This document shows positions 22,099 to 32,669 of a stretch of DNA of 37,254 bases, in pieces. The first letter of the stretch is position 1. Every line of letters starts with the position of its first letter. Origin of the DNA: Dinochytrium kinnereticum (lineage: Eukaryota; Chytridiomycota; Chytridiomycetes; Chytridiales; Chytridiaceae); contig JADGJT010000235.1 of assembly GCA_027604005.1 (NCBI GenBank), positions 1 to 37,254 of the forward strand, given 5' to 3'. The notes under the pieces are model-generated. The model was not told the origin of the DNA. It was given only the letters and a program-made list of their open reading frames with translations, and searched no databases. A program made the translations under genes and the position numbers.

Positions 22099-24912
22099 TT
22101 AGTTCGCCTTCCCATTCACCGCTGCCCCCTCACCCGACCCAGAAGCGCTAGCCACGGGAGACGACGCCGCCGCCGCCGCACCGTCAGCCCCATCAGACGC
22201 AACAGGCACACCGCTCGGCGCACCCTCCTTCTCCTCATCCGACTTTGCAAACCAAACCACCGTGGCAATACCCACCAAGGCGCTGACAGCCGCCCCAAAG
22301 AAGCCCAACCATCCCTTCAACGTCATAGAGGTGGGGATCTCCTGAGGACCAAGAGGGTAGCCAGAGAGGTCAAGGCCGCTCTTGCCGATGGCGTTACCGG
22401 TCGAGGGAATGTTCTGCTTAGCGCAGTGGCTGTAGAACGTGGGTTCCGGCGAGATGGAGGTGAGTTTATTGGGGGCTTCGATGAGGGTGATGGCAAGACC
22501 GGCTTCCACTGTATCATTGAGAGGAGGCAGATCATTAGAGGTATGGCCTTCTGATTTCACTCATATGGTAATTTACGGAAGGGGAAAAACTTACAGTGCC
22601 ATTCAATGTGGCAGTGGAAAAGCCAGATTCCAGGGTTGTCGGCCCTGAACCTAAGGACGGCGTAACCACCGCCAGGGATGACGACAACATCACGCCTCAT
22701 AGGAAACTCGGGGCTGGAAACGTTCGTGGAATCGTAAGGACGCTCGCCGTTGAGATCAACTATCTGGAAAACATGACCGTGGAGATGGACTAGGAGGGGG
22801 AGGGGGGGAGGGGGTAAGTATACAAAAAGAGAGAGAGAAAACATTAAAGATGCTTGACCAACTCACAAGGATGAGCTCCAGCATCGGTGTTATCCACAAC
22901 AAGCTCCACAACATCCATATGCTGAATAACGTAGGGCATCGAATTGGTTCCATACACCGCAGGGTTGCTCGAAAACTCGTTGCCAACGGTCAAGGCAGTG
23001 AACAAGGTGGGGACCTTGGGCTTCAGGTAAGGAATGTTGTTGAAGGTACCATGGTTGACACCATCATCGAGAACAAGAAAGTTCACTGTGAGGTGTATCT
23101 GGCGGGTCGCAGAGAGGAGAGGCATCGGGGACACGGGAACAAGAGCGGTGTCCTCAGCTGCCATGTCGGGGCCACCCTCCACAGAAAAAGTCTCAGCGGC
23201 AAGCTTTCCGTCAGCAGCGTAGGTGATCTTGCCGAGGACCTCTGGAAGGATTCAATATCATGAGAAAAGCAGGAATTTCATTTGTTACGAAAGTTGTGGA
23301 AGAAAGAAAGCTAACTCACTGGAGTCAAGGCCCTCGGGGACCATGTCAAACATGTCCTCGTCCATCTCGCCGTGGACGACATAATTAACGTCGGTACCGT
23401 TATTAGGAGCGCGGGCAGTGACAAGGATAGAGTAACGCTGGGCGGCGGCGACCATGATTGAGGGAGCCATATAGCGCTCAGTATCAATCTGTATGGACGA
23501 CATCAGACAAAAGAGAGGGTTAGCTCTTGTCGACTTCAACCAGTATCGACATAAGGAGGGGTGACAAAATGTACTAACGCCATCAACTTCAATGATCTCC
23601 ATATCGTGTCCATCGATGTAGAACTTAAACATGGCAAATGCTGCCATTGAGACGACACGGATACGATAAACTTTTCCAGGAGTAAACTTGAAGACAGGGT
23701 TCTGTTGCTCGTTCATAAGTGCTGACTCTAAAAGGTTTCGAAAATCCGTTAGTCAGCACTTCACCAAATGCTATGCAGGAAACAAGTTTTCAAATGGTCC
23801 ACTCACTGGGTACAGGCTCGGCACCGGTAGGGTTGTATTGGCTCATAAACTGGCTGAGTAAAGGGTGGTGCTCGTCATGGTACCAATCTAACAAAGAAAG
23901 AAAGAGAAAAAAAAAGGGTTGGATGATGGATCGCAAGGCGAAGAAAATAGCCAAAGAGATAACATACCGGTGAGGGTGATGGTCAATTCCTCATCATACT
24001 TGTAGGGCTCCTTGGCAGCGTGGACAATGAGGGGGGCGCGGAGTCCGTCAACATATTGACCCTGAAACGAGCCATCAATTACCCAGAAATCTCACAAACA
24101 CGCCGAGACAAAGCACCGATCAGTGCTGATATCCTACCCTATTGTGCCCGTGAATCCAGTAGGTACCCCACTGCTGAATGGGTATCGTGTATGTAAACTT
24201 TTCTCCAGGGGGGATGGGGCTGCAGATGGGAAGCCATGTCAGAAATGTCAGGGTCCAAATGAGAAAATCAATCGCTGGAGAGAGGGGTTAAGTAGAACGC
24301 ACCACTGGGTGACCATGGAAGGGCCATCGTATTGCACAGTGCCGTTCTGGAACAGACCGTGGCTGTGGAGAGAGGTGCCAACGTCCAATTGATTCAACTG
24401 TGGAGGAGAGGGGTTTGAAGTTGACGACAAATCAGACAATCAGCATGAGGTTGACAAAGGATTGAAGGACGAAACGGCAAGTGAATAAGAGGAGGAGGAT
24501 TGCGCGCACACAGAAGAGAGTCGAGCACATACCACATTGATGACAAGGGTGTCGCCAAAAGTGACGTTAATGGCCTCAACACTGAATGAGTAAACGATGG
24601 TGAAGTGTCAATGGAACGGCGCCATATGGAACAGATGCATAGATGAAAGCAAAGGGATAAGTGATTCGATATGATGGAACGCTAGGAAAACCAGCCAAAA
24701 ACCCAAATCAGAAGCAGGAATGGTCCTTACGGCCACTTGTTGTTAACACCAATAGCCCTCCTCGTCGCCAGACCATCGGGGCTGACATTGTCGACGTAGG
24801 TGATGTTCCAGTTGTAGGTGACGGTGGCCGCATCGACGGTGGAGGCCAGGAGAAGCGCCAGCGACGCAGCGGAAGCCAGAGACAGCGGCTGCCTCTTGTT
24901 GATGTTAGTCAT
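22099..24912 (-). CDS. Membrane-anchored multicopper oxidase (Fet3-like ferroxidase/laccase), 11 exons
   Basis: Multicopper oxidases oxidise Fe2+ or phenols with O2. Eleven exons (24912-24731, 24581-24533, 24397-24303, 24219-24138, 24061-23968, 23887-23807, 23727-23579, 23488-23320, 23241-22867, 22789-22595, 22508-22099) join in phase to 626 residues. A signal peptide ends near residue 29 (LLLASTVDAA). The four copper motifs are HSHG (88-91), HGH (132-134), HPFHLHGH (424-431, crossing a splice site) and HCHIEWH (484-490, T1 Cys485). Leu495 sits at the axial position. GLFQNGT and VTQCPIPPG match the Fet3 branch. A hydrophobic segment at about 556-578 followed by a charged and Gly/Ala/Ser tail gives a type I membrane topology like Fet3. 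No Ftr1 permease gene is in the window, so iron uptake is an inference and a laccase-like role remains possible. Confidence 0.9.
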
Positions 24913-25160
24913 GGTTGTTGAAATCTTTTTTTTGTGGTGCGGGCACAAAATCCCTTCTGAATGAATGGAGCAAGTGTGTTCGACGACGACAATGTCGTTT
25001 GCAGGTCTCGAATGAGGAGGCTAAGAAGGGTAGGCAGGGTGACCCAGGGCGGAGGCTGCTTCGTGGATCAGAGAGAGCGACGGGGAGACGGATCAAGGGG
25101 AGCCTCCCTTTCAGCGCCTGGAGGGAGAGGGAGTGAGCGGATGAGGGATGAGGACGGGCG

Positions 25161-25186
25161 GATGGATGGATGGATGGATGGATGGA
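25161..25186. repeat. GATG tetranucleotide microsatellite
   Basis: Six consecutive GATG units plus a partial one, unbroken. Confidence 0.85.
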
Positions 25187-25289
25187 AGGAGATGAGGGTG
25201 CCGCAGGAGACGACGGGAGCAGATGATGACGGCCGTGAGCAAGCAAGTTTCTTTCCCACGGTGCGAGTGCTGAAATCAGCTTTATATTT

Positions 25290-25290
<1 letters not shown>

Positions 25291-25320
<30 letters not shown>
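25291..25320. repeat. ATTT tetranucleotide microsatellite
   Basis: About seven consecutive ATTT units. A second, shorter ATTT tract begins near 25588, about 300 bp to the right. Confidence 0.85.
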
Positions 25321-25618
25321 GAATAATGATAATAATTATTGCGGTGGGAGGGAGGAGTAGGACAGAGGGAGTGTGTGGTTGTGTGACGCATCGGGGCAAG
25401 TTGTTGATCGACTCATCGCCTGCGCTCCCATTGGCTGGCCGCCTCCCGATGCTGCGGATGCTCAGCTCGCCGCAGCCAATGGCAGCTCAGGATGCTCCGA
25501 AGACGGAAGGGCGAACGCAAGACTCGGGCGAGCCGAAAAAAGGAAAGAAAATCCAGCTGCGCCTCATCAATTCTGCTTATCAAATGAATTAATTAATTAT
25601 TTATTTATTTATTTATTA

Positions 25619-28600
25619 TTATTGTTGTCGGCTGCCCGTCCCAAGCGTTGCTAGACCGCGGTTGCCTTGGATGCCGTACACCCCGAGGGTGCCGCCCGCG
25701 ACGCGGTGCTCCGTCATCGCCGTCTCGAAGCCGTGATAATCCTTGGTCAGCTCCCAGGTCACCTCCGACATGCACACTGCCGACAGCGGCGTCAGCTCCT
25801 GAATCCTTTCAGCGACCAACACTGAGAGGAAAAGAAGAAAGAAAAAGAAATTATGTTAGAAAAAGTCCCGTCAATTGCTTTTAAATTCATTGGTAAAATA
25901 AAAAAATGAAACTGCCTCACCAGTGTCGCCAAGCAGATCATATCGAAAGTTCTTCTCCCCTCCCATGATGGCTCCATATGCCGGTCCCGTGTGAACTCCT
26001 ATCCGCATGGAGAGCGTCTGACTCAGCGCGATCATCATCGGCGAACTGTTGAGCTGGTGCACCACAAATGCCTGCATCTGAAGGGCAACGATGCAGACTG
26101 AAATCGCCGCAATCTTCATATCCATTTCTTTCGAGAGTGATGAGGAGGCCACGTACGCGTCACCTTGATGATTCCATAACAAATTAGCTCAGCAAGCAAT
26201 CTCAGTGACGGAGTAGATAAGGGAAAGTAAAATACCTATGGTAGTGATCTTTTCTACGTTGAATTCTTCTGTGAGACGATCAAAGTGAGAGAAAAGAGTG
26301 TTGAGCATCTGAAAAATGCTGAGAGGCTCCATCGTGCTAGACATGGCCGTGAACCTGTGATGCAAAGAAAAGAAAGAAGGAAAAAAAAAAGACAAGTGTA
26401 AGTGAGTTGGCCAGCAAGAATCAGAAGGATAGAATGAGAGGGAAAACCAACCCCGCGATATCCATATGAAGCACAGTGATAGTCAAAAACTCCTCGTAAA
26501 CCATCGAAGCAGGATCCTCCAGCAACTTTAACGTGACCCTCCTTGGAAGAATCGTTGAAAGCACCCTCGAAGATTTCGTCATCTCATCCCTAACCATATC
26601 ACTCTGCGTTATCAAGATCAAGTCCAAGAGGTACTCAATCCTGACATTCGTCTCCCGGATCCCAAAAATAAACACCCACGTCAAGGCGATCAAAAAAGCC
26701 GCCAAAACCTCAGGCAAGATCGACATGGGATCAAAGAACGTCCAAGTGGTCTGAAAATTCGTTGCAGCTATCACAAGCATAAAAAAGAACGCGAACACAA
26801 CCTTCATCCCAAAATCCATCCCATCTAGTGACAACGCGTTGACAACCATCACCTGTGGAAAGACAAGCGTCGTCATGAGGCGGTAGCCAAACAAATGGCT
26901 CCAATGCAGGCTCACCAACAGCGTGACAGCAGCCAATGTGGCGATGGACCAAAACACCAGCAAGGATCTGATAAAAGGTCCCGGTGAGACTTGGTTATCA
27001 AAGAGATTTAGCCCCGTCAGCAGGATCTGCGATCCAGTAGCGATAAAGGTGAGCCAGATAACCAAGGATTTCTCCTCCCATGGCAGATTTGCAATCCCCA
27101 CGACCTCCCTAGGAATATCATGTCCACCCGCATTCCAGACCGCACCATCAACTTGTGGGCACTCTCCTCGCTTGGCATCGCATAGAATCTCATAGAGGTC
27201 GATAAACTGAATATTGAACAACGCCATTCCTATAAAGATGAGCTGACAAGCGATACCCCTCGACGCTCGACCCAAATACGTTCCCCAAGTCGACCGATTA
27301 TAATCCCTGCAAAACCTCTTCTCAAGAGATGCACTACTGAACCTCATCGACGAGGTTAAGGAGCTTCGAATCATCCTCAAATCATCTCCTTGACCCATTT
27401 GGTACCCCTTATTAGCCTCCATCAAAGCATTGGTGCTCCATATCGCCTCATTTCCCCCGGGAGGAGGCGGTGCAGGTTCAGGAACCCCAACAACAGCTCC
27501 AAGCTTTCTAGTCCAAGACCAAGCGCCATTCTTCTTCCCATGATTTTCTGTATCTCCTTCGCCTTTTCCCTCAACAGTCTTCATGAGGTGCTGAATGATA
27601 CGTTGGGAGTCTAGAGCTCCACTATTCCTAGTCTGAGCATCATCAGCATCCACGCCATCTGCATTCGGATCCTGAAAAATCGATGTTTGTCGAGTATACC
27701 GGCTTGTCCGATCATCATGGTCCGTGATATCCATTATAATATCGTTATACCGCGGTACGTCCCCAGTCCCAGTGGTTCCGGTGGAGAAAACAGTCGAGTG
27801 AGGTTGAAAAGTTGTCATCCTCACCGCCATCCCATCCCGGTTGCCAGCAACCACAGAATCAGATCCACCATCCAAATCGCCTTCCCCGGCCACCATAAAG
27901 TCCTGCCCACCCTTCGGTAAGTACCGTCTAATCGCGTCAGGACCTAGTCCAGCAGGTCCACTCTTCGTGCTCGATTCGGAGGCAATACTAAGGCGTGGAC
28001 CTCCGGCTTTTTCAATGCTGTTTTGTCTGAAATTCACGCCGGGCTTTTCGATGATGACCATCGAATTCGCTTTGGAGAGCATGGAGGCTGCGTCGTTGTT
28101 TTCTTCGTTGAGGATTAGGTTGGATGGAACTTCCTTTAGTTGGGTGAGGTTGGTTGCGACAAATCCTGTGCCGGGTGGAAGGGCGAACGAAGGGATGGAG
28201 ACGGTAGGAGGGGCGTCATGCATAGGTCTAAAGTGAAGCGCGTCAGTAATTCACCACGCAAAACAAGTGTTAAAAATCGGTAGAAAAACATCGAAATAAT
28301 TTTACACAACCTTTTCAGTCCTATAGCTCCTTTCCTCTCCCCACCAGCACCTCCCTGCTGCAACACAATCTCCGCAACAGCCGCCCCAGACGCCATAATA
28401 TTCTCAATCTCCAAAGCAGGATCAGAGGTACAAGACTCCATCTTCGACTCATTCGACAAAATCGACGTGGTACTCCTCCACCCCATCGAAGCAGGATGGC
28501 CACCACCAATTCCAAACAATGAAGAGGCATATCCTACCCCATTCAGATTCGTCGATCCGGGTCTTGGGCAATTAGCGTTGAAGAACCTGAAATCCTGAGA

Positions 28601-31140
28601 CCCCGAGAAATTGCTCTGCAGCAACGTATCCGTTGAGGCCGTTGGATACGGCGGCGAGATAACGCTTTGACTCGGTGACGCTGCGTTTGGGTGGCTTGTG
28701 CTTGATGACTGTTGTTGAGCGACGGCAAGAGCAGAGTTGAGGATGGATTTGTCGATTCGGCGACGAGAAGGCGGAGCAATGGAGGATGACATTAGTTTGA
28801 GGGTCTTTACGAGAAGAGTGTGATCTTTAAAACTTCTAAGGGTCGATCGACGGCGGTTAGAGTTGTGTATGGTTGAGGATCGCCTGCGATCCTCCTCGGG
28901 TTGTCCGGGCTCTGATTGCGTGTCGGCGTTGTGGTCACGGCGGCCAATGACAGCATGGATTTTGATGGTGCCTTTACCTTTCACATTACGCTCACCTAGA
29001 TACTGCATGTCGAATTCTATTTATTTGTGGTTAGAGAGGTTTGAGACTGGGCTTTTGCGTACCATCTTTGCAGAGATCATAGACTTGAGGGGTAATGATG
29101 ATTTGACCGCCGCTTGCTAGGGAGAGCATTCTACTGGCCGTATTGACAACATCGCCGTAAACCTATTTTCAGTTACCGGTGGTAAGTTGTAAATTATCCG
29201 GAGAAAGAAGTAGTTATCTTACCTCATAGCTAAACGTTTTTTTCCCTACAATGCCAGCCACCAGGGGGCCTATAATAAGGGCAGTCAATACGAGCGATAG
29301 AAACGAAGGAGATACTGCACCTATTTGAATCCCAAACGCAACATCAAGCTTGACGGGAGTCATCTTCTTTTCCGAATAATCCTCTGTACACAAATCGTAC
29401 ATGATCGGAGACTCGAAAACATTTTTTAGCGCCAACGCCATGTCGATCATGAGGAATAAGTGATCGGATTTGGTGAGACCCCCAACAATGAGTACTTTAC
29501 TGTTTATAGTCTATTAAAGTATTCAAAATCTGAAATTGAACAAAATCCAGAGTGAGCAAAAGAGAAAACCCACCTTTACTCGTTCAAGGCCTTGATACAT
29601 GATGCGAATCTCATCCATTTGCTGAAAAATAGCGTTGAGGAGGGACACTGCCTCGCGCGTCGAGCCGAGGGAGTTCGCAATTTCCTTATAGTTTTTAAGA
29701 TCTGTGAACATGACAGACGCTACCATACGAGAGAACACATATCGATTAGCCGTCTGTCTCCCTCCCCTCCCCCCGAAAAAAAGGTTTCAATGATAAACAA
29801 GTCCTAAATCAAACTCACCATTCTCCACCCTCTCCGCAATCAAATCAAAGTTACCAGTCCCAACCTCCTTCAATTTCTTCACAATAGTCCAAGGCAACGT
29901 CAGCGATAGCAAGTACTCCGTCTTTCTATTCTCCTCCTGAATCCCCTTCAGCCTTGACCCAATGATCTGAGTCTTCAAAAACCTTATCCTCCGATCCCTG
30001 TCTCCAACAAAGATCAAATCCGATACCAAAATAAGGCACACAAGAAACGGTGCAAAGTACACAGTCGACTTGTAAGTGTTATTTGTGGCGACAAAGTATC
30101 CTTTTACGGCGGCGAGGCTCAGGACGATGGCAAGGAAGATGGTGTTTTCGAGAAATGTGGCCGAAAGACCGGTTGTAAGGCATAGGGTTAATACAGCAAC
30201 GGTACCGAGCGAGCCATCAGTAATTTGCGCGTCTACTATAAAGTCGAGATCAAAGAGAACCGTGTTGAGAAGAAGGTAGAGCTAAATAGTTTCGAGTTAA
30301 TAACATTGCCGATATGAGGGGAGGGATAATTAGTGAGGGATAGATTGAAATAGCAGGGAAAAAAAGCAGCAGGATAAAATATTTTGTTTGTTGGCAATAT
30401 CATGGAAACGAGAAAGACGCTCCCGACGAAACGAAGCAAGTGAATTGACAAACCTCCATCAAGTGCAGCAACATCCTGCCGTACTTTGATCCAGTATACA
30501 GGCTCACTGCAATCTTTCCCTTCTTATAAAAGATGATCCATAATACAACACCGCATTGAACGACACCTCCCCAAAAAAAAAACATAAACTGCAACCGATC
30601 ATATCTCTTCCGAACAAGCTCCATGTAATAGACAAAGAACAAGAATGTGAGTAACCCAAAACACCGAATGTAAATAATCCGAGTTGGTAAGATCATATCC
30701 CTGAGATAAAGCTCCTCAAGCCTTGATGACCGAAATTGCAGTGTATGGATGTGAAGGTATCGCTTGAGAGTCCTTTGATCAGTGTTGGCAAGCAGCCCAT
30801 CTTTCGTCGAAAAGGGGTTGCACTCATTGAGAATATCGACATCACTTTCGCCAGTGATGTGAGAAATGTCGTTCTCTGGGTCGATGAGCCCACTTCTGAA
30901 GCGGTCCCGGGAATCATTTGTCTTAGGTATCGGTGGTGGGGGAATGTCGGCAACATATGTAATGAATTCGAAGGCTACAGTGAAGAGTTTCAGGATCATT
31001 TTCCAGAGCCTGGCTGGGAGGTGATCCGAGGGGTCCTTCTCATTGGAGACGCAGTTGTGTTTCCCTCCAACACGGTCGGCTGGTCCAGCCCCCCCTTCAG
31101 GATTTGAAAGCCCTTCCTCTGGCGTGACCTTCCTCGACAT
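25619..31140 (-). CDS. Two-domain transmembrane adenylyl cyclase, 11 exons
   Basis: Class III cyclases make cAMP from ATP. Exons 31140-30454, 30281-29819, 29719-29574, 29510-29321, 29269-29223, 29162-29063, 29016-28311, 28227-26452, 26354-26236, 26163-25921 and 25821-25619 join in phase to 1559 residues. The order is about six helices, cyclase domain C1 (384-575), a roughly 500-residue Ser-rich linker, about six helices, then cyclase domain C2 (1360-1559). Each domain follows a signalling helix ending near LP (LSLTLPW; STILPRRV). C1 has the first metal Asp (FTD, D390) but reads TINSKV where GDAY is expected, so the second Asp is lost. It keeps K432, N518, R522 and the VKGKG loop. C2 has both metal Asps (D1369 in MDIAGF, D1413 in TIGDAY) but Leu1494 in place of the Asn. 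A heterodimeric active site with ATP-selective Lys is inferred. Fungal Cyr1 has a different, LRR-containing layout. Confidence 0.9.
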
Positions 31141-31847
31141 CACAGCAGACGAGCACTCAACAGTCTGGTCATGGAAGGAAAGGCAGAAGAAGTTGGTGTT
31201 TTGTAAGCTTGACGCCAGAAGATCCCACTTCTATCTATCAAACTTCCCCCAATATACAGTGAACAAAAGAAAAAAGACTAAAACCAAACGAAGAACAGAT
31301 GAAGAAGACGAAGGGGAATCATTTAGTCAACCTTTTTTTCTGTCGTTCTCGCCGTTTCCTCATATGGCCATTCGCGCTTTTTGCATGGAATGTTCATTCA
31401 CAAGATGGACGGAGGGATCTTCAGGATGGGGATTACCAGTCGGGTAAGAGAGCTCGGAATGAATCACCCCCTACTGTAGGCGATGGCACTGGTCGGCGTT
31501 GAAGATAACATGGCTTGGACCTCTTTTGGGCGGGGATGGAGGGCAATAGGCAAGGCATGGCCAGAGGGCATCACTGAGTGCATGTTGACAAACCCACTCA
31601 ACCCACAACAGACAGATGAGGTTGTCAGCAGCAAGAAAAGCGTGTTCCTGAGTAAACGCCAGAAGCAGCATTTCGCATCCAAATCGCATCTCCGGCCTGC
31701 GCCACACCCTAAAAAAAAAAAAAAAAAAAAAAAAGAATGGGGGGCATAAAAGAAGGTACTCAGTCTGTGTTGGTAAACCCTTTTTGTTGCGAAAACGCCC
31801 CTGCCGGGTCCTTGCAGAGAAAGAAAACCAGCCGGACCCCGAAGGAG
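31141..31847. other. Divergent intergenic region
   Basis: This is the promoter space between the cyclase (leftward) and ubiquitin-eS31 (rightward) genes. It contains an uninterrupted run of 24 A at 31711-31734, followed at once by CATAAAAG (31745-31752), a plausible TATA-like element for the ubiquitin-eS31 gene. Poly(dA) next to a TATA-like site is common at strong ribosomal-protein promoters. No gene is seen. Confidence 0.55.
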
Positions 31848-32448
<601 letters not shown>

Positions 32449-32511
32449 ATTCTGTAGTTGAAAGACCCGGAATCTGAGACGTTGTTTTGTTGTCCTTATG
32501 GATGCGGTTTG

Positions 32512-32517
32512 AATAAA
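32512..32517 (+). terminator. Polyadenylation signal of ubiquitin-eS31
   Basis: AATAAA sits 64 nt after the stop codon in a T/G-rich context, in the usual position for a poly(A) signal. Confidence 0.5.
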
Positions 32518-32669
32518 TTGGGGACGGTCCCTCTTGCGATGGACTCCTGAACCGAATTTTTTGAGTGCGTTTTGTGTTGACTTTGTTCATAACAGGTGGC
32601 CCTGCAAATCCAGAAAAATAAAACAAAAAGGAAAGTAATATTATTTAATTGTGCTAAACTCAATCTATC

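Larger units (their letters stand above)
24913..25618. other. Intergenic with microsatellites
   Basis: This stretch separates the start of the multicopper oxidase gene from the end of the cyclase gene, both on the minus strand, so it should hold the oxidase promoter and the cyclase 3' flank. It contains GGAT and ATTT microsatellites and AT-only patches. I see no gene. Confidence 0.6.

Noticed and set aside
31711..31734. 24-A run as the poly(A) tail of a retroposed element
   Set aside because: There is no element body or target-site duplication next to it. A promoter poly(dA) tract for the ubiquitin-eS31 gene is simpler.
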